Source of the DNA: Candidatus Thiothrix sulfatifontis
GTDB taxonomy: Bacteria > Pseudomonadota > Gammaproteobacteria > Thiotrichales > Thiotrichaceae
Direction: 5' to 3'
Length of the DNA: 64,000 nucleotides
Assembly (NCBI GenBank): GCA_022828425.1
Contig: CP094685.1
Location: 1,488,001 to 1,552,000, forward strand
Shown here: piece by piece, positions 17,615 through 27,689 of the stretch
Position numbering within the stretch: the first letter of the stretch is position 1
Layout of the letters: each line of letters opens with the position of its first letter
The notes under the pieces: generated by a model
Told to the model about the DNA's origin: nothing
Seen by the model: only the letters and a program-made list of their open reading frames with translations
The model's database searches: none
Program-made: the position numbers and the translations under genes

Positions 17615-19426
17615 GTGGCCGATTTTGTTGATTTTGCATCTCACACTGTCATTTTGGGCGGGTTGCTTACCTGTGGTATAGCGGCTGCTTTGGCGTGGTG
17701 GTTTGTTGTGCGGCGTCAGTCCAACACTCAATTGCATTTGGCTCAGCAAAATATGCTGGTGTCATCTTTGTCTGACGTGCAAGAATCCGCCGTATTGGTG
17801 GATAGCAATGGCGTGGTGGATTTCGTTAATCCGGCGGCTGAAAGAATTCTAAATTATAAACTCCGTAGTGCGCGTGGCAAACATTACGGTGAATTGTTTA
17901 CGTTGGTTGATCCCTTGACGCGCAATCCGGTCAGTTGGTTGGATAGGGCGAAATCAAATGATCGCCCTTTATTGCGTTATGCATTGCTAAATACCACTAG
18001 CTTAAATGATATACAAGTCACCTATACAGTGCAGCCTGTGTTGTTTGAGGGCAATGACAAACCTTGTTACATGTTGCTAATTCGTGACCAGACTGAGCTG
18101 CACGCAATGCAATTGCGTCTGGATCACGTGGAAACGCACGACCAACAAACCTTGTTATTGAATCGCAAAAGCTTTGAATTGCGTCTGAAAGTGGCGATTG
18201 ATCAAGTGCGGCAACACGGGGTGAAACATTCATTCTGCTTGATTTCAATGGATCAATTTAAATTGGTCAATGATGCAATGGGACACACAGCGGGAGATGC
18301 GTTGATTGAGCGCATTTCGCGAATGTTAAAAGAAGAAATTGATGCGCGGCGTGATGTCTTGGCGCGTTTGGGCGGCGATGAGTTCGGGATTTTGTTTCAG
18401 GAAATCGAGCCTTCTGTGGCGATTCGGGCGGCGGAGCAGATTCGTATTAAATTGGAACAATACGATTTTGATTGGAACAAGATGCGCCAGAAAGTTACGG
18501 CGAGTATTGCATTTGTACCGCTTTATAAAGGTTTGAAAACCCCCAATCGTATTTTGGCGGAAGCGGATGCGGCGTGCCGTGTCGCTAAAGCCAAAGGTGG
18601 CAACCGTATTCATATTTTTAAACCCAACGATCAGGAAGTGACCAAACACCGTGGCAATATGGTGTGGCTGGGGCGGCTGAAGAAAGCCATTGATGCCAGT
18701 AATTTCAAGCTGGTGGCGCAGCCGATTCACCCGTTAAATCCGGTGGGTTTTAAAAAGCCATTTTGCCATTATGAAGTGCTGATTCGTTTGTATGACGAAA
18801 GCAATCAGCCGGTATCACCGGATGAATTCATTCCTGCGGCTGAATATTATTCGATGATGCCGCGTTTGGATCGCTGGGTGGTGCGCAAATTATTGCAAAC
18901 CTTGCGTGAAGTGACCCAGAAAGTGCCGCGTCCGGTATTCGCGGTGAATTTATCCGGGCAGAGTTTGGATGAGCCGGATTTTCTCAAGTTTGTGCTAGAA
19001 GAGATTCAAGCAGCAGAGATTAGCCCGGCGATGTTGTGCTTTGAAATTACCGAGCGGGTGGCTATTCATAACCTTGAATTGGCGCAACATTTTATTCAAA
19101 CCTTGAAAAATTTAGGGTGCAGTTTTTCGTTGGATGATTTCGGTACTGGGGTAAGTTCGTTCGGGTATTTAAAGTCCTTGCCGGTGGATTATTTGAAAAT
19201 TGATGGCAGTTTTATTAAAGACATTGCCCACGATGACGTGGCGCACGCCATGGTGCAGTCGGTGAATCAGGTCGGGCATTTGATGGGTTTGCAGGTGATT
19301 GCGGAGTACGTCGAAAATGAGCGCGTCATTCAGATATTGCGTGAGATTGGTGTAGACTACGGGCAAGGTTACGGCATTTCCAAACCGATTCCTTTGGAAG
19401 AAGCTGTGCGCAATCACATGAGTTAA
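17615..19426 (+). CDS. membrane-anchored PAS-GGDEF-EAL cyclic-di-GMP protein
   Basis: The order is: one N-terminal membrane helix (residues about 9-32), a PAS domain (about 50-165), GGDEF (about 175-340) and EAL (about 355-600). The GGDEF signature is intact (LARLGGDEFGILF). The EAL domain has EVL in place of EAL but keeps NLSGQSL, ITER, DDFGTGVSSF, LKIDGSFIKD and EYVEN, so phosphodiesterase activity is plausible. It may be bifunctional. The frame opens at GTG 17603, but GTG 17615 lies about 6 bp after AGGTGGGGG and is preferred. Confidence 0.9.
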   Translation: MADFVDFASHTVILGGLLTCGIAAALAWWFVVRRQSNTQLHLAQQNMLVSSLSDVQESAVLVDSNGVVDFVNPAAERILNYKLRSARGKHYGELFTLVDPLTRNPVSWLDRAKSNDRPLLRYALLNTTSLNDIQVTYTVQPVLFEGNDKPCYMLLIRDQTELHAMQLRLDHVETHDQQTLLLNRKSFELRLKVAIDQVRQHGVKHSFCLISMDQFKLVNDAMGHTAGDALIERISRMLKEEIDARRDVLARLGGDEFGILFQEIEPSVAIRAAEQIRIKLEQYDFDWNKMRQKVTASIAFVPLYKGLKTPNRILAEADAACRVAKAKGGNRIHIFKPNDQEVTKHRGNMVWLGRLKKAIDASNFKLVAQPIHPLNPVGFKKPFCHYEVLIRLYDESNQPVSPDEFIPAAEYYSMMPRLDRWVVRKLLQTLREVTQKVPRPVFAVNLSGQSLDEPDFLKFVLEEIQAAEISPAMLCFEITERVAIHNLELAQHFIQTLKNLGCSFSLDDFGTGVSSFGYLKSLPVDYLKIDGSFIKDIAHDDVAHAMVQSVNQVGHLMGLQVIAEYVENERVIQILREIGVDYGQGYGISKPIPLEEAVRNHMS

Positions 19427-19441
19427 GGTTAACAAATACGC

Positions 19442-20737
19442 ATGAAAATTCACATTTTGGGCATTTGCGGGACATTTATGGGCGGCATCGCGCTGTTGGC
19501 ACGCGCACAAGGGCATGAGGTGACGGGGGCTGATACCAATGTTTACCCGCCGATGAGCACGATGCTGGCAGAGCAGGGCGTTGATATTCTGCAAGGTTAT
19601 CAAGCGCAGGATTTCCCCGCCGATGCCGATGCCATTGTGGTGGGTAATGTGATGCGGCGCGGTTTGGAGGTGGTGGAGCATCTGCTGGATCACAATCTGC
19701 CGTACACGTCTGGCCCGCAATGGTTGGGTGAAAATATCCTGCGGGAACGTTGGGTGTTGGCGGTGGCGGGGACGCACGGCAAAACCACCACGGCGAGTAT
19801 GCTGGCATGGATTCTGGAATACGCGGGCTTGAAACCGGGGTTTCTCATCGGTGGTGTGCCGCAAAATTTCGGCGTGTCGGCTCGCTTGGGGGATTCGCCA
19901 TTTTTTGTGGTGGAAGCTGATGAATACGACACGGCGTTTTTCGACAAGCGTTCTAAGTTTGTGCATTACCACCCGCGTACCGTGATTCTGAATAATCTGG
20001 AATACGATCACGCCGATATTTTTCCCGATGTGCAGGCGATTAAAACCCAATTTCACCATTTAATGCGTACCGTGCCGGGCAGTGGTTTGGCGGTGGTGAA
20101 TGCGCAGGATGCGAATCTGAGCGACACGCTGGCGATGGGGTGCTGGACGCCGGTGGAAACGTTTGCGGATGGCGATTGGCGGGCGGACTATTTGCAAGCC
20201 GATGGCAGCGAATTCCGCGTGTTTTGCCAAGGGGTGGAACAAGGCGTGGTGCGTTGGGATTTGTTGGGCGAACACAATGTGAATAATGCGTTGGCGGCGA
20301 TTGCGGCGGCGCGTCATGCGGGCGTTCCAGCGGAACATGCGATTGCGGGTTTGGCGGAATTCCAAGGGGTGAAACGGCGGATGCAAGTGCGCGGTACGGT
20401 GCGTGGCGTGACGGTTTATGACGATTTCGCGCACCATCCGACGGCGATTACCACGACGTTGGCAGGTTTGCGGGCGAAAGTGGGCAATGCACGGATTATT
20501 GCGTTGCTGGAACCGCGTTCCAACACCATGCGCATGGGGACGCACGGGGCGGCGGTAGCTGCCGCTTTGCAAGTGGCGGATTATGCGTTTATTTATCAGT
20601 TGCCGGAATGGAATGATATTGATGCTTTGGCAGCAAGCGTGGCGCAATTGGCACAAGCGGGAGACCATGTTCTGGTTATGAGTAATGGCGGTTTCGGTGG
20701 GATTCATGACAAGCTATTAACCTTGTTGGCAAGTTAA
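19442..20737 (+). CDS. mpl: UDP-N-acetylmuramate:L-alanyl-gamma-D-glutamyl-meso-diaminopimelate ligase Mpl
   Basis: Mpl recycles murein tripeptide by ligating it to UDP-MurNAc. The 431-aa product belongs to the Mur ligase family: N-terminal [20 protein letters not shown] motif [15 protein letters not shown], central [16 protein letters not shown] and C-terminal [12 protein letters not shown]...[13 protein letters not shown]. The first motif (GICGTFMG) is characteristic of Mpl rather than MurC. It starts 15 bp after the GGDEF/EAL gene and is followed by ubiX, a frequent pairing. Confidence 0.95.
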   Translation: MKIHILGICGTFMGGIALLARAQGHEVTGADTNVYPPMSTMLAEQGVDILQGYQAQDFPADADAIVVGNVMRRGLEVVEHLLDHNLPYTSGPQWLGENILRERWVLAVAGTHGKTTTASMLAWILEYAGLKPGFLIGGVPQNFGVSARLGDSPFFVVEADEYDTAFFDKRSKFVHYHPRTVILNNLEYDHADIFPDVQAIKTQFHHLMRTVPGSGLAVVNAQDANLSDTLAMGCWTPVETFADGDWRADYLQADGSEFRVFCQGVEQGVVRWDLLGEHNVNNALAAIAAARHAGVPAEHAIAGLAEFQGVKRRMQVRGTVRGVTVYDDFAHHPTAITTTLAGLRAKVGNARIIALLEPRSNTMRMGTHGAAVAAALQVADYAFIYQLPEWNDIDALAASVAQLAQAGDHVLVMSNGGFGGIHDKLLTLLAS

Positions 20738-20747
20738 GAGAACGCTT

Positions 20748-21356
20748 TTGACCATTACGTTGATTATGACAGGCGCATCGGGTGCGCAATACGGCTTGCG
20801 GTTGCTGGAATTTTTGCTGCAACACGGGCATCGGGTGTATTTGCTGTTGTCACGCCCTGCGCAGGTGGTGGTGAACATGGAAACCGGGCACCGTTTGCCG
20901 GGGCGAGCCAGCGAGATTCAAATTTATTTCAGCGAATTGTACGGCGCAGCGCCAGGGCAGTTGCAGGTGTTTGAGCGCGAACAATGGGCTGCGCCGATTG
21001 CCAGTGGCAGCGGGGTAGCGGATGCCACGGTGGTTTGCCCGTGTACCACGGGTACATTGTCAGCAATTGCGTGTGGCAGCAGCCGCAATTTGATTGAACG
21101 TGCGGCGGATGTGTGTTTGAAAGAGCGCAAAAAGCTGATTTTAGTGGTGCGCGAGACCCCATTTTCTGAGATTCATCTGGAAAACATGCTGAAACTGGCG
21201 CGGATGGGGGTTATTATCATGCCCGCCAATCCGGGCTTTTATCAACGCCCGACATCCGTGCAGGAATTGGTTGATTTCATGGTGGCGCGGGTACTGGATC
21301 ATTTGGGTATTTCCCATGCGTTGTTACCCCGTTGGGGCGATGCGCCGGTGGAGTAG
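20748..21356 (+). CDS. ubiX: flavin prenyltransferase UbiX (TTG start)
   Basis: UbiX makes prenylated FMN, the cofactor of UbiD in ubiquinone synthesis. The 202-aa product shows [20 protein letters not shown], the FMN-binding core [26 protein letters not shown] and [14 protein letters not shown]. The only start that keeps the first beta strand is TTG at 20748, preceded by AAGAGAA; an ATG at 20766 would remove it. Confidence 0.94.
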   Translation: MTITLIMTGASGAQYGLRLLEFLLQHGHRVYLLLSRPAQVVVNMETGHRLPGRASEIQIYFSELYGAAPGQLQVFEREQWAAPIASGSGVADATVVCPCTTGTLSAIACGSSRNLIERAADVCLKERKKLILVVRETPFSEIHLENMLKLARMGVIIMPANPGFYQRPTSVQELVDFMVARVLDHLGISHALLPRWGDAPVE

Positions 21357-21394
21357 CCCTAACACTTTTTATTGTTACATACAGGAGCGATGCG

Positions 21395-21769
21395 ATGGCA
21401 ACTATGGAAATGACCGCGCAGGATTTTGAAGAAACCATCACCACCAATGACATCGTGGTCATTGATTTCTGGGCACCTTGGTGTGGGCCGTGCCGGTCTT
21501 TCGCCCCGATTTTTGAAAAAGTGTCTGATAACCACACTGACATTGTGTTTGCGAAAGTGAATACTGAGGAAGAACAGGAGTTGGCGGGGCATTTCCAGAT
21601 TCGTTCCATCCCGACGCTTATGATTTTCCGTGAACAGGTGATCTTGTTTGCAGAAGCGGGGATGTTGAGCGAACCGCAACTGGAGCAAGTGATTGCCAAG
21701 GTACGCGAGCTGGATATGGCGAAAGTTCAGGCAGATATTGCCGCTCAACAAGTGTCAGCGGCAGAATAA
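21395..21769 (+). CDS. thioredoxin-family protein
   Basis: The 124-aa cytosolic thioredoxin-fold protein has active site WCGPC in DFWAPWCGPCRSFAPIF and the cis-proline motif RSIPTLMIF. It carries about 15 extra C-terminal residues relative to E. coli TrxA. CAGGAGCG precedes the ATG at 21395; the frame is open from 21332 but without a better start. It resembles the YbbN-less short thioredoxins of sulfur bacteria; the specific partner is unknown. Confidence 0.92.
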   Translation: MATMEMTAQDFEETITTNDIVVIDFWAPWCGPCRSFAPIFEKVSDNHTDIVFAKVNTEEEQELAGHFQIRSIPTLMIFREQVILFAEAGMLSEPQLEQVIAKVRELDMAKVQADIAAQQVSAAE

Positions 21770-21779
21770 GCATCATCAC

Positions 21780-21807
21780 GTAGAGACGTAAAATCTTGCG
21801 TCTCTAC
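21780..21807. repeat. 28-bp palindromic repeat between convergent genes
   Basis: GTAGAGACG and CGTCTCTAC form a perfect 9-bp inverted repeat with a 10-base centre that pairs further. It lies between the thioredoxin gene and the convergent YdjM-like gene, touching the latter's stop codon. Similar GTAGAGACG palindromes are known as dispersed small repeats in cyanobacteria and some filamentous sulfur bacteria. It could also act as a bidirectional terminator. Confidence 0.7.
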
Positions 21808-22415
21808 TAAAATCCCCACAGTGCGAAAAAGCTAACAAACCCAATCGCCAAGATACTGTAAAATTCAACCGCATGACCCCGACCGATAGGCGTTAGCGCT
21901 GAACGTATTCCTGTTTGGGTTTCCACAAAGCGCGCATTGTCGAGATCATCCAACAATAAATGCAGCAAGTAACTGGTGCTAGAGGCTAGAAAAGCTGGCA
22001 GTGCCGCAGCGGTTCCGACCGTCAGGTAAGCAACCCAAGCCACGCCTAAGGAGAGGCACACGGCTGCAATGGCAGAATGCGTGTGCCCACCACGTTTCAT
22101 TATTTGGCTCAACACTTCCCAAAACCGTGACACCATGAATAGCGCGATGGGTATTGCTAACAGCATGTCAGTCGGACGGTAAACAAATTGAATCAGCGGC
22201 ACGATGATTGCGGCTAACCAACTCAAGCGTTGCACTGTTTTGAAATTGTTGGATTCAGCGTCGTCAATATCTGCCAACAAACCACCGACGTAACCACTGA
22301 GTGCGATAATGCCGATAACTTCCCAGCCTAGGTGTGGTGCAATGATGGAAGACGTTGCGGCGGCACCTATGCCGGTTGCTATTGCTGCTAAATGGTGTGT
22401 GCCGTTATCAGCCAT
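21807..22415 (-). CDS. YdjM-like membrane-bound metal-dependent hydrolase family protein
   Basis: The 202-aa protein has five or more hydrophobic helices and the polar signature of the YdjM/DUF457 family: HHLAA near the N-terminus, GGLLADIDDAES, RGGHTHS and LLHLLLDDL. Family members are predicted membrane hydrolases; YdjM is LexA-regulated in E. coli. The His/Asp ligands are all present. It is convergent with the thioredoxin gene. Confidence 0.8.
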   Translation of the reverse strand: MADNGTHHLAAIATGIGAAATSSIIAPHLGWEVIGIIALSGYVGGLLADIDDAESNNFKTVQRLSWLAAIIVPLIQFVYRPTDMLLAIPIALFMVSRFWEVLSQIMKRGGHTHSAIAAVCLSLGVAWVAYLTVGTAAALPAFLASSTSYLLHLLLDDLDNARFVETQTGIRSALTPIGRGHAVEFYSILAIGFVSFFALWGF

Positions 22416-22532
22416 ACTATTGCCCCGTATTATTCGAATTGTTGATGTTTGCCCGATGTTTCACGTCATCCCCATGGAATGAAACGGTCTGTATGCTTAG
22501 AAAGATTAGGTTGTAGAAGTTCCAGTCATTTT

Positions 22533-22561
22533 AAAAAAGAGGGGGGACATCGGCTCCCCCC
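22533..22561 (-). terminator. orphan Rho-independent terminator pointing left
   Basis: On the minus strand, a 7-bp G/C stem (GGGGGGA/TCCCCCC, 7-base loop, 22541-22561) is followed by TCTTTTTT. This is a textbook terminator for leftward transcription, yet no leftward gene ends here: the next gene to the right is aroC, on the plus strand. It may end a small RNA or antisense transcript from the aroC leader. Confidence 0.6.
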
Positions 22562-22702
22562 ATTCGGGCTTTTGCGTCGGTTTGACACTATAATTTTTAT
22601 GATGTGTTTGATGAATCTTATAACAGCTAAGCTGAATGGGAGATAAATGCGCAATAACAAAAGGGCTGCAAGGGTTTTTGAATAGCTGCTACAATCACGC
22701 CC

Positions 22703-23800
22703 ATGTCAGGAAATACTTTTGGAAAACTGTTTTCCGTGACCTCCTTCGGTGAGAGTCACGGCCCCGCAATCGGTTGCATCGTGGATGGCTGCCCGCCCGG
22801 ACTCGCCCTCACTGCAAGCGATATTCAAATTGACCTTGATCGGCGCAAGCCAGGGCAAAGTCGCCACACCACCCAGCGGCGCGAAGCCGATGCGGTGCAA
22901 ATCCTATCGGGCGTGTTTGAGGGTAAAACCACGGGTACGACGATTGCGCTGCTCATCCACAACACGGATCAGCGCTCGAAGGATTACGGCGACATTATGG
23001 ATCGCTTCCGCCCCGGTCATGCCGATTACACGTATTACAAAAAATACGGCTTCCGCGATTACCGTGGGGGAGGACGTTCATCTGCCCGCGAAACGGCGAT
23101 GCGTGTCGCTGCCGGGTCGATTGCCAAGAAGTGGTTGCTGGAACGTTACGGCGTGGTGATTCGCGGCTATTTGTCGCAACTCGGCCCCATCGTTGCAGAA
23201 ACCTTGGATTGGGACGAAATCGCCAATAATCCATTTTTCTGCCCCGATGCCAGCAAAGTGCAGCCGATGGAAGAGTACATGGATGCCTTGCGCAAAGAAG
23301 GCAATTCCGTCGGGGCGAAAATCACCACGGTCGCCTCCAACGTACCACCCGGTTGGGGTGAACCGATTTTCGATCGGCTGGATGCGGATATTGCCCACGC
23401 GATGATGTCGATCAATGCCGCAAAGGGCGTGGAAATCGGCGCAGGTTTCGACTGTGTGGCGCAAAAAGGCACGGAACACCGCGATGAAATTACGATGGAT
23501 GGTTTCCTCAGTAACCATTCCGGGGGTGTATTGGGCGGCATTTCGTCGGGGCAGGAGATCATTGTGCATACGGCGTTCAAACCAACGTCCAGTATGCGTT
23601 TGCCGGGGCGTACCGTGAATTTGGATGGCGAAGCGGTGGAAGTGATTACCAAAGGCCGCCATGACCCGTGTGTGGGGATTCGTGCGACGCCGATTTGCGA
23701 GGCGATGTTGGCGATCACCTTGATGGATCATGCGTTGCGGCATCGCGGGCAGAATGCGGATGTGACGACGGATTTACCGGATATTCCCGCTTCAGCATGA
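22703..23800 (+). CDS. aroC: chorismate synthase
   Basis: AroC converts EPSP to chorismate with reduced FMN. The 365-aa product carries the three family signatures: [38 protein letters not shown] and the C-terminal [18 protein letters not shown]. The stop overlaps the following MFS gene as ATGA. Confidence 0.97.
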   Translation: MSGNTFGKLFSVTSFGESHGPAIGCIVDGCPPGLALTASDIQIDLDRRKPGQSRHTTQRREADAVQILSGVFEGKTTGTTIALLIHNTDQRSKDYGDIMDRFRPGHADYTYYKKYGFRDYRGGGRSSARETAMRVAAGSIAKKWLLERYGVVIRGYLSQLGPIVAETLDWDEIANNPFFCPDASKVQPMEEYMDALRKEGNSVGAKITTVASNVPPGWGEPIFDRLDADIAHAMMSINAAKGVEIGAGFDCVAQKGTEHRDEITMDGFLSNHSGGVLGGISSGQEIIVHTAFKPTSSMRLPGRTVNLDGEAVEVITKGRHDPCVGIRATPICEAMLAITLMDHALRHRGQNADVTTDLPDIPASA

Positions 23801-24972
23801 AGAACCTCTCCCCCGGAGTAAAGCCGCCTTATGGGCGGCTTTCGGCTTTCTACTTCGCCTATTTTGCGGCACTCGGTGTGTTTGTGCCGTATTGGACGGT
23901 GTATCTGAAAAACATCGCCGGATTTTCACCGGCGCAAATCGGTGAATTAATGGCGGTGTTTATGGCAACCAAGATTGTTGCACCGTTCATTTGGGGCTGG
24001 TTGGCGGATCATACGGGGGAGCGCTTGCGAATTATTCGTGTGGCGAGTTTCCTGTCAGTCGTGTGTTTCACGGGGGTGTATTGGCAGCACAGTTTTGGTT
24101 GGATGGCAGTGGTCATGGCGAGTTTTGGGTTTTTCTGGAATGCGTCATTGCCGCAATTCGAGGCGTTGACCCTGAACCATTTGGGCAGTGATATTCAGCG
24201 TTACAGCCGGATTCGTTTGTGGGGGTCGGTGGGTTTCATTGTGATGGTGGCAAGTTTGCCGTCCGTGTTGGCGGGGCATAATGTGGCGTTGGTGGTGGAT
24301 GCGTTATTGCTGTTGTTCGTGGGCATTTGGTTGGCGACTTGGTTGGTGCAGGATAAGCCACACGCGGCGCATACCTTGCCAGTCAGTCGGTTGCGGGAAG
24401 TGTTGCGGCATCCGGCGGTGTGGGTATTGTTGCTGGCGTGTGCCTTGCAACAGGCGAGTCATGGGGCTTATTACACGTTTTTTAGCATTTATTTGGAAGA
24501 TCACGGCTATTCGCGCCAGTTTACCGGCTGGATGTGGGCATTGGGGGTGCTTGCCGAAGTTGGCTTGTTTGTGGTGATGCATCGGCTGATTGGGCAGTTT
24601 GGGGCAAGCCGGTTGTTTGTGCTGGCGTTGCTGCTGACGGCGTTACGTTGGGTGGTGTTGGGAACTTGGGCGGATAATGTGGCGGTGTTGATGGTGTCGC
24701 AGTTGTTTCATGCGGCAACTTATGGCTTGTTTCATGCGGCGGCTATCCACTTGGTGCATCATCAATTTCCGGGGAAATTACAGGGCAGGGGGCAAGCCTT
24801 GTATTCTGGGCTAAGTTATGGATTAGGGGGCGCAATGGGCAGTTTGTTCAGTGGTTATGCGTGGGAATATTGGGGCGCAGCACCTACGTTTTACGCCGCA
24901 GCAGGCATTGCGGCACTCAGTTGGTTATTGGCATTGATTTATGTGCGGGAGGAAGCCCATGTCACTCACTGA
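23797..24972 (+). CDS. MFS transporter (MFS_1-like, HcaT-related)
   Basis: The 391-aa protein has 12 predicted membrane helices and MFS loop motif [14 protein letters not shown] after helix 2. Resemblance is to the 3-phenylpropionate transporter-like group (PYWTVYLKN...[25 protein letters not shown]), which is often misannotated for substrate; no substrate is proposed. The ATG at 23797 gives ATGA coupling to aroC; the frame is open further upstream only as an aroC shadow. It overlaps birA by 14 bp. Confidence 0.88.
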   Translation: MKNLSPGVKPPYGRLSAFYFAYFAALGVFVPYWTVYLKNIAGFSPAQIGELMAVFMATKIVAPFIWGWLADHTGERLRIIRVASFLSVVCFTGVYWQHSFGWMAVVMASFGFFWNASLPQFEALTLNHLGSDIQRYSRIRLWGSVGFIVMVASLPSVLAGHNVALVVDALLLLFVGIWLATWLVQDKPHAAHTLPVSRLREVLRHPAVWVLLLACALQQASHGAYYTFFSIYLEDHGYSRQFTGWMWALGVLAEVGLFVVMHRLIGQFGASRLFVLALLLTALRWVVLGTWADNVAVLMVSQLFHAATYGLFHAAAIHLVHHQFPGKLQGRGQALYSGLSYGLGGAMGSLFSGYAWEYWGAAPTFYAAAGIAALSWLLALIYVREEAHVTH

Positions 24973-25792
24973 ACCGTTTGAACCGTTTGAGCAGTTTGAA
25001 CCTCTTGATCCCTTTGAATCGTTACGTGCCAGTGAAATTCGCCGTCGGCTCAGCACCGGAGTGTTGTGGTCAATGGATGAGATTTACGTATTCTCTGAAT
25101 TGGAATCCACCAATGCTTGGGCATTGCAGCAGGGTGTTTGTGGGGATGTGTGTGTGGCTGATCAGCAAACCGCCGGGCGTGGTCGCCGTGGGCGCGAATG
25201 GCAATCCCCCGCTGGGATGAATGTGTATCTATCGGTGCGCTGGTGTTTTAAACCCGTGCCAGAACATTTGCCGCTGTTGAGTCTGGTCACGGGGTTGGCG
25301 GTCGCCGATGCGCTCGAAGATTGTGCAATTCACGGACACGGCCTGAAATGGCCGAACGATGTGTACTATGATGGCAAAAAGTTGGGTGGTATTTTGCTGG
25401 AAGCGGTTGGTTCGCTGGAAGAGGTGGTGATCGGCATTGGCTTGAATGTGAATATGTTGCCAGCATCCGGTGCGGCTATCGACCAGCCTTGGACAAGCTT
25501 GCAGCAGATTCGTGGTGAGCCGGTGGAGCGCCATGCCTTGATTGTGGCTATCTTGCAGCGCTTGATTCCGCGCTTGAAAGCCTTTCCCCGCTTGGATATG
25601 GCGCAATTTCAGCACGATTGGCAGCAACGTGATTTATTGCAAGGGCGCGAGGTGTTGGCGCAGAGCGGCACGGAAACCCTGCGAGGGCTTGCGTCCGGTG
25701 TCGATAATCGCGGACAATTGCGTATCACTTTACATGATGGATTAATAAAAAATCTATCATCGGCGGATGTCTCGGTGCGATTGGGAATGTAA
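24959..25792 (+). CDS. birA: biotin-[acetyl-CoA-carboxylase] ligase, class I (no HTH)
   Basis: BirA biotinylates the AccB carrier protein. Catalytic motifs: STNAWAL, QTAGRGRRGREWQSP, KWPNDVYYDGKKLGGILLE, IGIGLNVN and a C-terminal SH3-like domain. The N-terminal winged-helix DNA-binding domain of E. coli BirA is missing, so it should not repress biotin genes. In its place is a short repetitive acidic/Phe segment ([18 protein letters not shown]). GGGAGGA lies upstream of the ATG at 24959. It is coupled to coaX (TAATG). Confidence 0.93.
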   Translation: MSLTEPFEPFEQFEPLDPFESLRASEIRRRLSTGVLWSMDEIYVFSELESTNAWALQQGVCGDVCVADQQTAGRGRRGREWQSPAGMNVYLSVRWCFKPVPEHLPLLSLVTGLAVADALEDCAIHGHGLKWPNDVYYDGKKLGGILLEAVGSLEEVVIGIGLNVNMLPASGAAIDQPWTSLQQIRGEPVERHALIVAILQRLIPRLKAFPRLDMAQFQHDWQQRDLLQGREVLAQSGTETLRGLASGVDNRGQLRITLHDGLIKNLSSADVSVRLGM

Positions 25793-26556
25793 TGGTCATG
25801 GTGTTGCTGGTAGATGCAGGCAATTCACGCCTGAAATGGTCGGAGCTGGATGCGAGTGGAAACATTTCTGCGCAGCAAGCGCTGGCTTATGGCGAACGTC
25901 CTGCGTTGGCAGCGTTTTTGGATTTGCTGGATGCCTATCCCGCCGTGGGGCATATTACCTTGGTGCATGTATTGACGCATTTGTTTGCGGAGAGTGTGCA
26001 AGAAGCGTGTGCGCAGCGCGGTATTCATCTGCACAGTGTGCGTTCGGTGGCGTGTGCGTATGGCATTCGCAATGGCTATCAGCAAGCGGCGGCATTGGGA
26101 GCAGACCGTTTTGTCGGTTTGGTGGCAGCACAACACTTAGCGGCAGGTGAAGCTAGTATTGTGATTGATTGCGGGACGGCGATCACGCTGGATGCGTTGG
26201 AACAGGACGGGCGGCATTTGGGCGGTTTGATTTTGCCCGGTTTGCGCTTGTCAGCAGAGGCGTTGATTGCGCGGGCGCAAGGCAGGCTGTCGTTGTCGTT
26301 TGAACAACCGACGATTGTGGCGGACAGTACCGGCAGGGCGATTGGCAGCGGTTGTTTGTTTGGGGTAATCGGGGCGATTGAAGGCATTTGTACGCGGATG
26401 CAGCAAATCTTGTCTACTCCTGTGGTGCGGATTTTGACGGGTGGTGATGCGGAATATTTACGCTCATGGCTGCACGGGGATTATGTGTTGCAACCCGATT
26501 TGCTGATGCAGGGCTTGGCTTATATTACGGAGCAGGAAGCATGTACCAGTTGTTAA
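25792..26556 (+). CDS. coaX: type III pantothenate kinase
   Basis: CoaX phosphorylates pantothenate in coenzyme A synthesis. The 254-aa product has the ASKHA-fold motifs VDAGNSRLKW, GADRFVGLVAA, IVIDCGTAITLDAL and GGLILPGLRLS. It overlaps birA by one base and the next gene by 16 bp, the common birA-coaX-SPOR arrangement. Confidence 0.95.
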   Translation: MVMVLLVDAGNSRLKWSELDASGNISAQQALAYGERPALAAFLDLLDAYPAVGHITLVHVLTHLFAESVQEACAQRGIHLHSVRSVACAYGIRNGYQQAAALGADRFVGLVAAQHLAAGEASIVIDCGTAITLDALEQDGRHLGGLILPGLRLSAEALIARAQGRLSLSFEQPTIVADSTGRAIGSGCLFGVIGAIEGICTRMQQILSTPVVRILTGGDAEYLRSWLHGDYVLQPDLLMQGLAYITEQEACTSC

Positions 26557-27185
26557 TTGTGCTGTTATTGATGAACGCATCCGTGTTCACTTGGAATGCG
26601 GTGCTATCGCCGGATGCGCAGGAGGTTCGCCCGGCCTTGATTGAGCCAACCATCCCTGCGCTGGAATTGCGTCAAGATGTGGATGATGTGGTGTACAGTA
26701 GCGCCACCGCAGGCACGCAAAGCAGTTGTTACAGCATTGGTCCGTATAACAGCGAAAAAGCGGCGAAGTTGGTGGCGGATAAAGTGCTTGCTTTCGGGCT
26801 GGATGCGGCGATACGCAAAAAGAGTCGGATGCAGACCCTGAATTTTTTCGTGTACATTCCGCCATCACCTGATTACGCGCAAGCGGAACAAACTGCGCAA
26901 GATATTGCCAAAAATGATGTACGCGATGTGCAAATTATCACGCAAGGGCCGTATCAGAATGCCATTTCCCTCGGCTCTTTCACTAATTTAAACAAAGCGA
27001 AACGCCACGCCGAATACATCCGTTATTTGGGGTATGACGCGCAATACACCGAACAACAAGCCTCTCTCGACGTTTTTTGGGTGGATTATGACGAGCCATT
27101 CGGCAGCAATGCCCCGGTACAGGCGTGGAGTGTTGCCGTCGATTTAACCTCTGAAGTGCAACGCATCCCGCGTGCTTGCCGCTAA
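26541..27185 (+). CDS. SPOR-domain protein
   Basis: The 214-aa product begins with a short hydrophobic segment (MYQLLIVLLLMNASVFTWNAV) that should act as signal or membrane anchor. It has a C-terminal SPOR-like domain (YQNAISLGSFTNLNKAKRHAEYIRYLGYDAQY). SPOR domains bind denuded peptidoglycan at division sites. AGGAAGC precedes the ATG at 26541, inside coaX. Cysteines at SSCYSIGPY and the terminal RACR could pair. No enzymatic domain is seen. Confidence 0.8.
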   Translation: MYQLLIVLLLMNASVFTWNAVLSPDAQEVRPALIEPTIPALELRQDVDDVVYSSATAGTQSSCYSIGPYNSEKAAKLVADKVLAFGLDAAIRKKSRMQTLNFFVYIPPSPDYAQAEQTAQDIAKNDVRDVQIITQGPYQNAISLGSFTNLNKAKRHAEYIRYLGYDAQYTEQQASLDVFWVDYDEPFGSNAPVQAWSVAVDLTSEVQRIPRACR

Positions 27186-27313
27186 CCGGCGTTGCTGGCG
27201 GGTTTTGTCAGTAAAATTCGACCAGATGTAACGATGTTCCCGCACACTGCGCAAACTTGGCCTATATAAATGCTTTGGATAATTCTGAATCCTTTGCGTG
27301 AGTGGGGTGTGCG

Positions 27314-27664
27314 ATGCTTAGAGTGGAAACGCCGCAATATGCTACGTGGCAACGTTCCTTGTTTTGGTTGGGGTGGCTGTCATTACTGATACCGGGTTAT
27401 TTCATTAGCTACGGGTTTACTTTGGTGGGTTCGCTGGTATTGAGCGGTGATAACCAAACCGTGGATTTGGTACTGGTGTTGATCATGGGGACGGCGCTGC
27501 TGGAATTGTTGCTGATTGCGATTTACACCTTAACGCGCTTTTGGTTTCAGGAAACCTCTTTTGGGCGTTTGGCATTGTGGTTAGTGTTGGGTGCAGCGGG
27601 AATTCCGCTGGCAGCATTGCTGGGGTGCGTCTATGCTTATGCGAAACTGGTGTTGTCGATGTAA
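27314..27664 (+). CDS. small membrane protein of unknown function
   Basis: The 116-aa product has three clear hydrophobic helices (about residues 17-45, 50-75 and 90-113) and no recognised motif. The ATG at 27314 follows GTGGGGTG. It sits 26 bp upstream of the LprI-like gene and is probably co-transcribed. No family assigned. Confidence 0.65.
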   Translation: MLRVETPQYATWQRSLFWLGWLSLLIPGYFISYGFTLVGSLVLSGDNQTVDLVLVLIMGTALLELLLIAIYTLTRFWFQETSFGRLALWLVLGAAGIPLAALLGCVYAYAKLVLSM

Positions 27665-27689
27665 GCGCAATGCGCGTGGGAGAGATACG

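Noticed and set aside
19169..20059. 296-aa minus-strand ORF across the GGDEF/EAL and mpl genes
   Set aside because: It spans two confident plus-strand genes and has a shadow-type composition.
22449..22646. Plus-strand ORF of 65 aa before aroC
   Set aside because: It contains the orphan terminator hairpin and has no recognisable start signal or domain.
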